Shown here in pieces: positions 1 to 12,015 of a DNA stretch of 64,000 nucleotides. The notes beneath the pieces were generated by a model. It made no database searches. It had not been told where the DNA came from and saw only the letters and a list, made by a program, of their open reading frames with translations. The stretch is from Craterostigma plantagineum (Eukaryota > Streptophyta > Magnoliopsida > Lamiales > Linderniaceae). The position numbers were made by a program, and so were the translations under genes. Position 1 is the first letter of the stretch. Each line of letters opens with the position of its first letter. Where the stretch lies: the NCBI GenBank assembly GCA_027422505.1, contig JAPQWV010000017.1, positions 18,787,501 to 18,851,500 on the forward strand, in the 5' to 3' direction.

Positions 1-424
1 TTAAGTATTAAAGTTCATCTAATATGTATAATAACGAGGATTATAATAATACCATTAAAAATGTTTGGATTCCAGCCTCTGCAAGACTATTGAAGAAGAC
101 CGTGATCGATGGCTAAAACAGTATTTTAAGCCACACACATCAACACAGCAAGTCATACCTCATTAAAAAAATTGCATGCGAGGATCACATCATTTCGTAA
201 ATATTGAACACGTTATTGTTTTGTCGCTAATATTTTATGGATGATCGGTCATTTTTAATAAAGGATGGTGTTTGATGTCGGAATCCTTTTTGACTATGCA
301 TGCGCCCAACACATATGATTCTTAAAATGAAAATTTGTTATTTATAAATACAGAATTACGTGATATTATTAACTTACATGAATTATATGTTTAAAACCCG
401 TCCATCACACGGGCAAAAGACTAA
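1..424 (+). mobile_element. Helitron-like element, 3' end
   Basis: No gene is seen in this stretch. Its right edge has the structure of a plant Helitron 3' terminus: a short hairpin with CCCGT at 397-401 and ACGGG at 409-413, then seven bases, then CTAA (a CTRR end) at 421-424 followed by T. A similar hairpin plus CTAGT occurs near 12907. The element would begin outside the window, so its 5' end and length are unknown. The Tat retrotransposon inserted immediately to the right. Confidence 0.4.
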
Positions 425-430
425 TATTAT

Positions 431-1100
431 TGATAGGGGTAACTATCGGATCAGCATTTCTCCTAACTTGGATATCTGACAAGTGGTACTGTTCTCGGTA
501 AAGGACCAGGTAAGAGGGATATCTGGGGACCAAAGGCCTTGTACGGAATTAGTACGAATGGCGCGCCTGGTAAAAGAGTTTGAGCGGGAAATATAGGGTG
601 TAGCCGACCAGGGGACACGTGGAAGGCGTCGATTGACTGACATGGAAACCAGGAAGGGGGCGTGCCAGTCTGATAACAATACACCTGCGACGAGTGGTCC
701 CCAAAAGGACGTCCAGCTGGCAATAGGGGAACAGAACGGATATATGGGAAAGAGAAAGGACAAATGTCAACAAGACTCAACACAATACACAAAAACACTT
801 AGATATTTTCCTCTGTAGTCGTCTTCTTCATCTGTTTTTACACCATTGATGCACTGTAACGAGTGGCGTGAGTCCGAGGGTGTATTTCTCAACCGTGAAT
901 AGTGAAAACTGCTCTTGGCGGCCCGTGGACGTAGGACATCTGTCCGAACCACGTAAAATCGGTGTCTATCTTGTTCTTTTCCTTTTCTAACACTGAAACA
1001 CATATCCTAACACACGCAGAAACGTTAGACCTAGCCCGTTTCACTCGTCAACCATCTATCCCGAACCTAAATCTTGTTTATCGGGGTCATACCCGCATCA
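431..1100 (+). repeat. 5' LTR of the Tat element
   Basis: 670-bp LTR, TGAT...ATCA, matching 9925-10585. The main difference from the 3' LTR is a 7-bp GTAAAAT segment near 954 that is absent there, plus scattered substitutions, so the insertion is not very recent. Confidence 0.92.
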
Positions 1101-1102
1101 AA

Positions 1103-1120
1103 TGGCGCCGTCTGTGGGAA
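1103..1120 (+). promoter_or_regulatory. Primer-binding site of the Tat element
   Basis: TGGCGCCGTCTGTGGGAA begins two bases after the 5' LTR. TGG complements a tRNA 3' CCA, and the first nine bases fit a tRNA-Asp-like end. I cannot settle which tRNA is used. Confidence 0.65.
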
Positions 1121-1272
1121 AGGCGGACTGAGACGTGAGTACGCTAGGTAGTTGTAGCAAAGGAAGCAGATCGACCTTGTGTTCTTTTCGAAGACGGGAT
1201 GTTAGAGAGTCAGAAAGAAAGTGTCGTTATCGAAGGAACAATGGACCATTAAGGCACACAGGAACGACGACG

Positions 1273-2712
1273 ATGGAGGAACAGCCACCACTAGAACAAA
1301 ACCTACAAGGACGATTCGAAGAGGTCATTGAAGAAACGGGGGCAGACCCAGCGCCAACCCTGACGCCGGCACCGTCGGTCAAGACCCCATTACCTAGGGC
1401 GACGCCCACCTTTGCGGGACCATCCGGGACAGCCTTGCCCCAAATACCTATAACAATGACGGTAGAACAACTGGATCTATTGGTGAAAAGTGCAGTCGAC
1501 GCCGCCATGACTGCTAAGAAGGCAAGGAGCAAGGGCAAGCGAAAGATGATCTCGTCGGCTCAGGGTAGAACCTCAGATGGGCACGTCTCCGAATGGACAG
1601 AAACTATGGGAGAGAAAAGAGTGGCTGCGGAGGAGACCTCAGACCCCCAGCCCAATAGGAATCCGTCGGAAAGAGAAGCCGTTCGAGAGGCGGGGAAGGA
1701 AGATTTGTCAAGGCCACCTCCCCAGCGAGGTGGTGAGCATCCTGGAGGACTTCAAGAAAGGACGAGACCCACACGTCAAAGAGACATGGCATCCCCACTA
1801 AATGTAGTCAGTGGATGCAGGGTAGGAAGAAGCGGGGATGTCGAGGAACGAGAAGGGGAAGCGAGGAGCTATAGTACGCGCGGACAGAAAGGGTTGGCGA
1901 ACGAAAGATGATCGGAGCTTAGGAAGCAGGTATCAGACTTACGAAGAGTGGTGGAGGAGATACGGAACAAAACGGCTAGGCCGCATTTCCGTGGGATACA
2001 CCAAGCCGGCACACCCTTCGCCAAGGAGTTGTTGGAAGGAAAAGTATCGCTCAACTTCAAGCAGTTGCCCTATGAGTACGATGGCACCACAGATCCGGAG
2101 GACCACATTTTACGGTTCAAGAACACTATCCTGTTGCATAACTTTTCAGAAGGGGTGAAGTGTAGAGTTTTCCTAACGACGTTAGTGAGAGCTGCTCAAC
2201 AATGGTTCAGCCAATCAGAACCGGAAGTTATCCACTCATTTGAGGAGTTCCAGGAGATGTTTGTCAACCAGTTCGCTAGTGCCCGGAAGCCCCCCAGATC
2301 CGACATGTCTCTGTTCCAAGTCAGACAGCGGTCGCAGGAAAGCCTGCGAGCTTACACCAAGAGATTCAACATGGCAGCCTTGGAGGTACCCACAGATACT
2401 GTTAAAGTTAACGCTCTGGTTCATGGTTTGCAGGTTGGCGACTTCTTCGCGTCACTATCTAAAAAGCCTCCTCAGACATTCGACGAGTTATTGGGTAGAG
2501 CTGATAAGTACATAAACTTGGAAGAGAGCAAGCTAGCGAAGATTCGAGAAGCAGCGTCAAGACACTTCCCAGAAAGGAAACTAGGGACCATGGCCGGACC
2601 AGAGAAGGTACCAGGGCCTTTCGTCCTCCAGTGGCCAGGAGACCTATGCAAGGTGGAGGAAACAGGTACCCTCCCGTGCAACAGAAGTATATGCCTCTAC
2701 GGACGAACCTAG
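1273..2712 (+). pseudogene. Tat element gag (N-terminal and core part)
   Basis: Gag forms the retrotransposon capsid. The first plausible ATG is at 1273 in a proline- and charge-rich leader that stays open to 1911. The conserved core lies in another frame, about 1980-2550, and resembles the plant Retrotrans_gag family: a stretch around YDGTTDPEDHILRFKN, then a helix-rich part with AAQQWF, FEEFQEMFVNQF and FDELLGRADKYI. The frame change between leader and core shows at least one indel. The gag C-terminus continues in a third frame from about 2631. Confidence 0.8.
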
Positions 2713-3773
2713 AGGAAGTACTAGCCGTAGTGTCCAGACATCCAGACCTCAGACACCCCCACGTTGGCCCCGGAGGACCCCCAAAGGCCACGTCTGGACC
2801 ATTTTGCCGCTTTCATAACGAATATGGACATCACACTAACCGCTGCATACATCTGAAGAACGAGGTAGAGAGATTGATCAAGGCGGGGCACCTCAAGGAG
2901 TTTGTATATCGAGAGCGGAGACCGGCTCCATCCACGCAACCTAAAGAGAAGGAGGGCCCAGGGCCGGATAAGGGGAAACAACCAATGCTAGAACTTAACA
3001 GACCAGGTCCCAGCCAGCAACGGGCTCACATACTCATCATAGTTGGAGGCTCCGAAGGCGGAGATTCGCACAATGCTCGGAAATCGTACGCACGGATGGG
3101 GAAGAACAACAGTATTCAGACAGGGGGTAGTTTGGTAGGTCAGATGGAGACCACCGGGAACATCCAGTTCGGAGCTCAGGATGAAGTCAATGTCGTACGA
3201 CCCCATAATGACGCTCTGTTGATAACTACGGATGTGGCAGGATACAATGTTTCGCGGGTGTTTATAGACGGGGGAAGCTCAGCGGATATCTTATTTTTGG
3301 AATGTTTCAAGCAGATGAAGTTAGGGACGGAGCTGAGACCAGTGACCACTTCCTTATACGGGTTTGGCGGAGCTGGCAATCAACCCTTAGGGCAAGTCAC
3401 ACTTCCTGTAGGGTTAGCTGAGGATCCCAAGAGGGTGGTACGAATGGTCAACTTTTTAGTCATCGACGCAGTTTCTTCTTATAACATCATATTGGGGCGG
3501 CCAGCCATAAACGGCTTTAGGGCAGTGCCTTCGACGTATCACTTAAGGATCAAATTTCCTGTAGGCGACCAGGTAGGAGAGGTTCTAGGAGACCAGTCGA
3601 GTTCACGACGTTGTTATGCTAACGAAGTTAAAGTTGTGACGGGGAACAAAGAGAAAGTTGGGGGCGAGGCCCTGCAGACAAAGCGTACTAAACTGGGCGA
3701 GGAAGAAGGGGAACCTACGCGGCTGCAGCCTCAACCTAACTATCCGGAGGAGTGGAATGAAACTGAATCCTGA
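2631..3773 (+). pseudogene. Tat element gag C-terminus and aspartic protease
   Basis: A 380-codon open frame carries first a Cys/His-poor nucleocapsid-like segment (FCRFHNEYGHHTNRC, about residues 57-71), then a retropepsin-like domain with the active-site motif VFIDGGSSADILF near 3260-3300 and the flap/substrate region YNIILGRPAINGF near 3480-3520. The catalytic motif reads DGGS, the form common in plant Tat elements, rather than DTGA. The frame ends just where RT should begin: the last codons run straight into sequence from the very end of RT, so the deletion breakpoint is about 3755-3760. Confidence 0.8.
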
Positions 3774-4919
3774 GAAGTGCACATTTGGGGTGCAGTCGGG
3801 CAAGTTCTTGGGCTATATGGTGACGAAGAGAGGGATTGAGGTGAATCCCAACAAGGTGAAATGCAATCCTGGAGATGCAACCGCCCCGAAGCGTTAAGGA
3901 AGTCCAGCGCCTAACAGGCAGATTAGCAGCCTTGAGCAGATATATTGCCAAGTCCGCCGATAAGAGCCTACCCTTCTTCAAGATACTCCGAAAGGGGTGC
4001 CAATTCGAGTGGACGAGCGAATGCTAAACGGCATTCGAAGGGCTAAGAAATTATTTACATAACATGCCATTACTAACCAAGCCATTACCTGGCGACGAAC
4101 TAATCTTGTACTTTTCCACAGGGGAATACGTCGTTAGTTCAGTCCTCCTGAAGGAGGAAGGCGATGCCCAAAAACCAGTGTACTTCGTGAGTAAGACGAT
4201 GCATGGAGCCGAGAGCAGGTACTCCGAGATTGAAAAGGCAGCCCTGGCGGTGATGGTGTCGGTCCGGAGGTTACGCCCCTACTTCTTGTCCCACAAAGTA
4301 CGGGTACGCACTAACTTGCCCTTGAAGCAGAGATCTATCTGGAAGGATGGTCAAGTGGGCAGTAGAGTTGGGCGAGTATGACGTGGAGTTCGAAAGGCGA
4401 CCTGCCATTAAGGGACAAGCCCTGTCAGATTTTCTGTTGGAATCCACTCGGGGCGAGACGTCGTCAACCTGGAAGGCTTACGTCGACGGTTCCTCGACGT
4501 CAACTGGAGCCGGAGCCGGTGTTCTAGTTATCACACCAGAGGGGGAAGAACTGCAGTTCGCTATAACCTTTGATTTTTCGGCGTCCAATAATAAGGTTGA
4601 ATACGAGGCTCTGGTGAAAGCAATGGAAATCCTCGGTAGCTTAGGAGCTACGGGGGTAGTCATACATTCAGATTCACAGCTGGTAGCTCAGCAGGTTCAG
4701 GGGAATTATGAGGCTAAGAATGAGAAGATGGTGAAATACGCTGAACAGGTGGAAAAGTTGAAAACAGCCTTCGACAGCTTCGAAATAAAGCAAATCCCGC
4801 GAGAGGAAAATAGTCGGGCGGATTCTCTGGCTAGGCTGGCCAGTGAAGCGGTTCCGGAAGGTACCAGGAAGGTTACGATGCTGACGGCCAGCAAGAAGGA
4901 TCCAAAGGAGCAGGTATGA
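3757..4919 (+). pseudogene. Tat element RT remnant, RNase H and second RNase H
   Basis: Starts in the last part of RT (LNPEKCTFGV, GKFLGYMVTKRGIEVNP); the catalytic YVDD core and everything upstream are missing. The usual RNase H follows in broken frames (KPVYFVSKTMHGAESRYSEIEKAALAV at 4179-4255). A second, distinct RNase H sits at 4480-4850: YVDGSSTSTGAGAGVLV, then EYEALVKAMEIL, IHSDSQLVAQQV and ENSRADSLARLAS, which preserve the D, E, D, D pattern expected of an active enzyme. This second domain is the Tat-lineage marker. The frame ends in an in-frame TGA at 4917; the same frame continues on the other side. Confidence 0.85.
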
Positions 4920-6081
4920 TACATAGAAGAGGAAGAAGATTGGAGAGCTCCTATATTGGAGGTCTTGCGCAATCCGGAGCACAAGGATGCGAGGAAAGTC
5001 CGACAGAAGTTCTGTATCATCGGGGATCAGCTATACAAAAGAGCTTTTGTCCATCCCTACGCTCGTTGTTTGTCCAAAAAAGAGGGGAAGTTGGTGTTAG
5101 AGGAAATCCATGAGGGGTGTGCTGGAGATCATGCCGGGTATAAAGCTGTAGCGTGGAGAGTAGTGCGAGCAGGATACTTTTGGCCAACACTGCTGAGGGA
5201 CGCTAAGGAACTGGTCAAGCGACGCGAGAGATGCCAGAAGCATGGTCGGGGATAGACATAGTCGGACCTATGCCCTTAGCCAAAGCTCAGAAGAAATTCA
5301 TCATAGTAGCAGTCGACTATTTCAGTAAATGGGTGGAGGCCAAAGCAGTGTCAAAAATTGATGAGACTAACGTGATAGCTTTTTCGTGGCACCACATTTG
5401 TTGCAGGTTCGGAGCTCCCCGGATCTTGGTCTCAGACAATGGCACGCAATTCTGTGGAGCCAGGGTTCGCGAGTTTTGTGAAGGGATGAAGATACAACAG
5501 AGATTTGTCTCTCTGGGCCCCCCTCAAGCTAACGGCCAGGTGGAGGTTACCAACCGCACCATCCTACGGGGACTAAAGGCGAGGTTGGAACAGGAAGGAG
5601 GTAGATGGTTGGAGTCACTGGATCCTGTACTGTGGGCATATCGCATCACTCCCGAGAGGCCACGGAAGAAACACCTTTCCAACTAGTCTACTGGTCTGCA
5701 GCACTTATACCTGCCGAAGTAGGAATGGAAACACATAGGGTCATCCACTATGAGGAGGAGCAGAACGAGCAGCTCAGAAGGGAGGATCTGGACATGATAG
5801 GGGAAGTCAGGGAGATGGCCCTGATTAGAATGGAAAGATACAAAAGTCGAGTGAAGGCGGCCTACGACCGTAAGATAAAGCCCAGGCAGTTCCAGTTGGG
5901 GGACCTGGTCTTAAGGAGAGCCGACGTGCTGAAACCGTTGCGAAAAATAGACTCGACATGGGAGGGCCCTTACAAGGTGGCCCGTGTTCTGGGAGGAGGT
6001 GCTTATGAGCTGAAGGATGGAGATGAACGCGTAGTACCACGCCCCTGGAACATCTCGAAGTTAAAGAAGTACTATGCTTAG
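4920..6081 (+). pseudogene. Tat element integrase
   Basis: Integrase joins element DNA to the host genome. The N-terminal HHCC zinc-binding region is visible at 5110-5245 (H..H pair, then RCQKH), but it runs directly into the catalytic core, so a segment of roughly 25 residues between them is missing and the frame shifts at about 5235. The core retains all three acidic residues: D in GIDIVGP, D in VSDNGTQF and E in NGQVEVTNRTI. A further frameshift near 5640 separates the core from the C-terminal part, which ends at 6081 with PRPWNISKLKKYYA, the usual Tat integrase tail. Confidence 0.85.
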
Positions 6082-6260
6082 TGTGATTGAAAAGCTGTAC
6101 ATAAATCAAACGGGAGGTGTACTCTTTTTCCTTCGCCAGGGTTTTATCCCAAGGGGGTTTTACTTGGCAAGGTTTTAATGAGGCATCGTCCTTTGAATGA
6201 GAAAAACTTTTGTCGATTGGAAATCTGTGATCAGCACCCCTCCATCATTCACAAAATCCG

Positions 6261-6475
6261 CCCAGGTTTCGGATTACTCCGGACTAGGACACCTGCTGGC
6301 GTGCTGAATAAAAAATGCCCAGGTTTCGGATTACTCCGGACTAGGACACCTGCTGGCACCTCTCGCGACAAAGCCGCCCAGGTTTCGGATTACTCCGGAC
6401 TAGGACACCTGTTGGCGTGCTGAAAAAATAAAGTCCAGGTTTCGGACTACTATGAACCGGGATACCTATTGACAC
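6261..6475 (+). repeat. Tandem repeat downstream of pol
   Basis: Four copies of a 57-59 bp unit beginning at 6261, 6318, 6377 and 6434, each with CCAGGTTTCGGATTACTCC (last copy diverged) and GGACTAGGACACCTG. Tandem repeats between pol and the 3' LTR are common in Tat-lineage elements. Confidence 0.85.
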
Positions 6476-7003
6476 CCGAGGGCAAAAAACACGTCCAAAT
6501 GTCAAATCATCTCATAATAGGATAGAAGGCTACTAGGCTTGGATGCAAACCCCGAATGGGATAACCACCTCGCGAGCCCAGCAAGGAAAAGGATGCCGGA
6601 CTCAGCTTACGCATGAAGACTCGGGAGGTGAATGCTTTTCGCAGATGAATGTCTGGGATAGCACTATATATGGAGAAGACCTAACTCAGATCCACAAAAG
6701 GTGCGAGGTAGGAGTAGTTGAGGTCGGTAGGTTCGGAGGTATACTTCGAATGTGCTGCCTGGCATCAGCACAATTCGAAGTAGGGGGAGTGGAGAGTGGT
6801 GATGGTGGTGCGAGCCCAGAGATTAGCGAGATGGAGGAAAATATGTCATAAAACTACTGGAGTTACTACTGGTCCAACAACGAGATAACATGCAAAAGGT
6901 CCAAGGAAAACAACGCATAAAGTCCGAAAGGAAAACAGCAACAGCAATAGTCCAACAAAAGGAAGACAGCATGATGGTTCAGAATAGAAAACAGATTAAT
7001 AAG

Positions 7004-9453
7004 CTAAGAGGGTGCAGCACTGGAGGCGGCAGCGGAGTCAGAGATCCCCGAAGTGGTGAGCGACTCCCGCAGCTCTAGCTCTGAAAGTTGTCCAAGAAGG
7101 GCCTCAGGAGAGATCTCCGACAAAGCCGCGGAGTAGTGAGGAACCGCAGCAAGCCAGAAGTTAGGATCGGGAGCCGCTTCCGGATCTCCTTGAAAGGTTG
7201 GGGGTGCACTCATAGCTCCCATAGCTACGTCCAGAGTGGAGGTTGGGTTCACGACCGGCAGTGAAGCCTCCCAAGAAGTAGTGGTGCATGTAGGGCACGA
7301 AGTCCATCAGGGAGGAGGTATCCTTCAAGTAACTTTCACGCCAACGCTGGCCAAGCCGAGTCATGAATTCCTGACCAAAGGAGGTAGCCAGGAAATACTT
7401 CTGACAGAGCTGGACCCCCTCCAGTCTTCCAGGAGCACCTCTTTTCTCAGCCTCACTAGTGAAGGCTTGCTCTAGAGTAGCCTTGAGAGTCTTCTCTTTT
7501 TCTGCAAGCAGGTCCCCAGCCTTGCGCTCGATCAACGCCTGCTGCTCCTCCACCAGCTTAGCTTCCTTAGCAGCTAGAGCAACTGCGTTCTTTTCCTCCA
7601 ACTGACGCATCTCCTGCGAGACTAAGTCCTTGACAAGGACCTCCCTTTCACTCCTTTCTTGCTCAAGTTCTTTTTTCAGCTGTTCGATCTCTAAGTTTAG
7701 CTTTTTCAGGGTCTCGAACACGTAGCCGTCAGTAGGCGCAGAACCACGAGGCCCCAAGCCTCGTGGAGTTGCCAGAAGGAGGTGAGGCAGCATGAATGAC
7801 AGCTGGCACAATAGTATGCGAGTCAATAAACGGATGTATCCCACAAATAAAAATGAAGTTAGAGGCAGAGGTCATCTGGGCCCAGTGATAGGAAGCGAGC
7901 TCAACAACCTGAGAGTCAGCCTTGCCATGGATCATCCGCTGCTGCTCAGGTGGCACGTGGGCACGAAGGAACTCTACCCTCTCGTCCAACTCAACCAAGT
8001 CATGATTATTGGGCAGCTCCAGCACCGTCCTCCCGTCAGCACGACGATCGACACTCCATTCACTCCCTGTGTAAGTGAAGGGAGTGAACTCCAGGGGATC
8101 GGATTGAGAAGATGTTGTTTCTAGGCGTGGCCTCTTGCCCTTCGCTGTGACGCTCTTTGTTTTCTTCTTCTTTTTACCTGGCAGGGATGTAGCAGGGGAG
8201 GTATCCTTCTCAGCTACATTCTCTTCAGGATCCAGTATCATCACGTCCGGGTCTATCTCAATTCCTCCTGGGGAGTCTGGAGGAGGAGGCGAAGACCTAG
8301 CTGGGGATTTTCCACGGGGCTCTGGGTCGACAGGTCCGGATGGCTCTTGGAGGCCTGGAGCTCAACAGGAACGGAGGAATCCTCAGACTTAACGGACAAA
8401 GTCTTGAAAGCATCCTTCCAGGAAAACGACATATCTGCAAAAATACCGAAAGTCAAAAATGCAATGTAAAAAAGAGATTAGGTAGCAAGGGGAAACCTGC
8501 TTACCCTTAGGGTCAAAGGTGACAGGGTGAGGAGAAAGGCCAAAGTGATGAAGCAATTCGGGGTAGGTTACTATCTCTACCATGTTAAATATTTTCTCCA
8601 AGGCCAAGGCATTGAGGATGTCAATAGCAGCTCCATTTTGCTCAGAACACTCAGGGTCGATGCCCGCAAGTCGTTGGGGCAACCTGCTAACCCAATTACG
8701 ATGGGGAAAGTCCCACTCACCCTCAGTTGGTGCCACGAAGAAATAGAAGGGGTGCCATTCCTTATCTATACCATGCGAGCTCTTATCGAAGAAATGGATA
8801 GAGCCGCGTGGATTCGCACTTAAGTAAAAGAAAGGGAAAGTAGGCTTCAGTTGGAACTGAGAAAGGACAAGGTAGGAAGAGGGCTTTCCACCCGCAGCTG
8901 TGACTAGGATGTAGAAAGCTATCAACTGGCGAATGGAGGATGGACTGAACTGGTTTAAGGGCACTCGATAGGCAGTAGATACGAAGGCTAAGAAGGGATG
9001 AACGGGAAAACACAAACCAGCCTTTATCTGATTTTCCCAAAAGGCAAGGGCTGGTGAAGGGGGAAAGTTAGCACGCTGACTAGGATTGGGGAGCGACACA
9101 CATAAGCTACTAGAATGTAAACCTTCAGGGGCTATTTTTTCTAACCTACGAAAAGAAGACCTTGACTGACCGAACACCTTCCAATCGTCTACCCCACGAT
9201 CAGAGACAGTGGTCCCCTGAGAACGCGTTCGATGAGCAGGGGACGAACCGGGAACCACCTGTGGCGGTGGCGGCGCGCCGGAGGATGTACCAGCAGGGGG
9301 CTGAGAAGGAGTCGCGAGTGGTTTGGAGGACGTCGCACCCTGCGACGAAACCCCCTGCCGGGGCCCTTCCAAAGTTGCGCCGCGCGGCGCAACGGAAGAG
9401 GCTGAAAGGCCTGGCGACGGCGGCCGCGTATCTTCAGAAATGCTACCCGACAT
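7004..9453 (-). pseudogene. Antisense gene of the Tat element (gypsy-type transposon domain, coiled coil)
   Basis: A long coding region lies on the strand opposite gag-pol. The best start is the ATG at 9453 (MSGSISEDTRPPSPG). A low-complexity Ser/Pro leader is followed by a conserved domain (FPVHPFLAFVSTAYRVPLNQ, PSSIRQLIAFYILV, GSIHFFDKSS) that resembles the 'putative gypsy type transposon' family (Pfam Transposase_28). An intron of 70 nt with GT at 8504 and AG at 8435 joins two frames cleanly. Downstream are a basic linker (KKKKKTK), a region ending near 7729, then a long Glu/Lys-rich coiled coil (7400-7730) and a C-terminal piece to 7004. At least two frame changes show decay. Function is unknown; sister Tat elements often carry such antisense genes. 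Confidence 0.65.
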
Positions 9454-9908
9454 GACTTCGCCCCGCAAATACGAAATGGGAAAGGAACTAAGATAAAAAA
9501 TCGACGAGTGTACAAGAAAGGAAGAGAGGTATCGAGGAATTACCTGATGAAGTGACGCAAGGAGGGATGCCTTGAGCACTGATTGATTTTGGGCGAAAAT
9601 GTCAAACAGAACCCTAAAGATGAAGAAGGGAAAAAATCGCTAAGTATCGAAGAGTTTTTTGGGGAAAACGGGGGGAAAATGATCAAGTAAAGGCCTCAAA
9701 AATTTCAAAATGAGTAAATGAGAGAGATAAGATGATTTTGGGGACACGTGTCCCTTCAGGGATATGTTAATTCTCTGAAAAAGGTGTGCGAGCTGTCCCA
9801 TCCAATTAAAGGTAGTGCAGGCCGACTGGGAAGGTCCGAAGGCCCAGTAAAGGAGGAATGCTCTCTTAATAATACTCCGAGCTGCAATGATTAGCGCATT
9901 ACAACTCA

Positions 9909-9924
9909 GAGTAGGGGGACTGGA
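9909..9924 (+). promoter_or_regulatory. Polypurine tract of the Tat element
   Basis: Purine-rich GAGTAGGGGGACTGGA lies immediately before the 3' LTR start at 9925, where plus-strand DNA synthesis is primed. Confidence 0.7.
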
Positions 9925-10585
9925 TGATAGGGGTAACTATCGGATCAGCATTCCTCCTAACTTGGATATCTGACAAGTGGTACTGTTCTCGGTAAAGGAC
10001 CAGGTAAGAGGGATATCTGGGCACCAAAGGCCTTGTACGGAATTAGTACGAATGGCGCGCCTGGTAAAAGAGATTGAGCGGGAAATATAGGGTGTAGCCG
10101 ACCAGGGGACACGTGGAAGGCGTCGGTTGGCTGACATGGAAACCAGAAAGGGGCGTGCCAGTCTGACAACAATACACCTGCGACGAGTGATCCCCAAAAG
10201 GACGTCCAGCTGGTAGTAGAGGAACAGAACGGATATATGGGAAAGAGAAAGGGCAAATGTCAACAAGACTCAACACAATACACAAAACACTTAGATATTT
10301 TCCTCTGTAGTAGTCTTCTTCATCTGTTTTTACACCATTGATGCACTGTAACGAGTGGCGTGAGTCCGAGGGTGTATTTCTCAACCGTGAATAGTGGAAA
10401 CTGTTCTTGGCGGCCCGTGGACGTAGGACATCTGTCCGAACCACCGGTGTCTATCTTGTTCTTTTTCTTTTCTAACACTGAAACACATATCCTAACACAC
10501 GCAGAAACGTTAGACCTAGCCCGTTTCACTCGTCAACCATCTATCCCGAACCTAAATCTTGTTGACCGGGGTCATACCCGCATCA
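9925..10585 (+). repeat. 3' LTR of the Tat element
   Basis: 661-bp LTR, partner of 431-1100, followed by TSD ATTAT at 10586-10590. Confidence 0.92.
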
Positions 10586-10954
10586 ATTATATATTACATA
10601 GGTTGAGCTCATTGCAGACAAAATGCATCTGAGTAAAACAGATCCAAGCTCCGGTTTTATTACCAAATCCTGTAATGGTTTGAACAAGATCCAATTCAGT
10701 GATCAACCGCCATTGATGATAGGTGAGAGCTCGGCTGCTACAATGAGTAAAGCTGACATGGAACTTTTTGCACAACAGAGGCAATGGAATGCAGCTACAA
10801 AGAAAAGAAGAAAACGCGGAGGTATGTAAGTTCTTTCGACTCTCATCGATTAACTCATATGTAAATTTAAGATTGAGAAATTATGTATGTAGATATGAGA
10901 AGCAAACTCGATACGAATCAAAAAAGGAAAGGGCCGACACTAGGAAGTGTTGAC

Positions 10955-11549
10955 CATGGTTCGCTGAAACGGGAACGGACGCCGGAACGGACACAAGCGT
11001 TCCAGTTCCAAATAGAGCAACATTACAATTTATGATTGCTTTAAAATATATAAATTATATGGTTAGTTGCAAGCCATTTGTAAATTCAACAAAGGTTATA
11101 AATAAATAAGATTTAATTATTTAACTTCATTAAACGTTGATATCATGTTTTGACAAATATATATAATTTACATACTAGGATCTAATTTTTGTTCAAATAT
11201 GGGCCTAAATACTTGGTCACTTTCTAAAATTAGTGCTTGGCCCAGCCCACTAAATATGGAAATTGAATATTTTTTATTAAAGTTGGTCATCTTCAACCTC
11301 TACCTTGCATTTAGTTTCTGAAACCCTAAAATCCGAATTCGGCTACAAATCACCGTCCCGCCGCTCCACGGCCGCTTTATCGCCGATCCCGTTCCAAAAT
11401 TGTCGTTCCACCCGAAAAAACGCCGTTTCGGCCGTTTTTTCGGCCGTACCAATCCGCTCCGTGAAGAAGCCGGAACTTTGGCACGGAGGCTATCGTTCCG
11501 GTTCCAACTCGGCCGTTCCGCCGTCTTAACGGCGATCCGGCGAACCATG
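10955..11549. mobile_element. hAT-like non-autonomous element
   Basis: Inverted termini CATGGTTCGC / GCGAACCATG flanked by an 8-bp duplication with one mismatch (GTGTTGAC at 10947-10954, GTGCTGAC at 11550-11557). Subterminal regions are rich in short GGAACGG-type repeats, as in many plant hAT elements. No transposase is present. It lies in the intron of the unrecognised gene. Confidence 0.65.
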
Positions 11550-11728
11550 GTGCTGACACAACTGTATATTGTTAGCTTGAAGCAATCTTCACTTACACAC
11601 TAGAAATCAATTACCTTCTCTGTTGTGTATAACATTGAGTATTTATATTTCCACATGCAGGATTATGGAAACAAATTGTTGGTATTCTATCTTTCACCAG
11701 CGATTCTTATATTTCCTTTGGCGGTGGC

Positions 11729-12015
11729 CAGTGACGGAACCAGCTTCCCAAGTTAGGGGAGGGGGGTTTAGGGGGGGCAAAGTTAAATATGTCTCAACTG
11801 GGGGGTCAAAGTATTAATAGAAGACTTGAGAAAAAACTAAAAAAAAGCAATATTTCCGCAAAGTGTAGCCGAACCCACGTTGAAAGGTTTGAATGAGTTT
11901 AACAATCTTGACTATTTCCACTAGACTGAGCACTCTTATTTCATTTTAACTACATACTAAATATTTATAAACATTTCGGCCGGGGGGTCAATGCCCCAAC
12001 GTAGGTCCGTCGCTG
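11729..12015. mobile_element. hAT-like MITE (CAGTGACGGA family)
   Basis: 287 bp with termini CAGTGACGGAACC and its near-complement GGTCCGTCGCTG, bounded by a perfect 8-bp TSD, GCGGTGGC, at 11721-11728 and 12016-12023. A related element occurs at 62798-63088. It interrupts exon B of the gene at 10618-12068. Confidence 0.88.

Larger units (their letters stand above)
431..10585 (+). mobile_element. Ty3/gypsy LTR retrotransposon, Tat lineage, degenerate
   Basis: The element is bounded by two LTRs that start TGATAGGGG and end CATCA, and by a perfect 5-bp TSD, ATTAT, at 426-430 and 10586-10590. Order: LTR, primer-binding site, gag, protease, RT remnant, RNase H, a second RNase H, integrase, tandem repeats, an antisense gene, polypurine tract, LTR. 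The second RNase H after the usual one, and the extra antisense gene between pol and the 3' LTR, are hallmarks of the Tat lineage. The coding region is broken by frameshifts, a stop at 4917 and deletions that removed most of RT and part of integrase, so the copy is not autonomous. It landed 27 bp upstream of a splice acceptor at 10617. Confidence 0.93.

Noticed and set aside
443..1003. Open frames within the LTRs of the Tat element (both copies)
   Set aside because: Same frames appear in both LTRs, lack motifs and lie on the wrong strand for the element; LTRs are non-coding.
6261..6475. Regular repeats that might suggest a CRISPR array
   Set aside because: Head-to-tail 57-59 bp units without unique spacers, in a plant retrotransposon; a Tat-type tandem repeat explains it.
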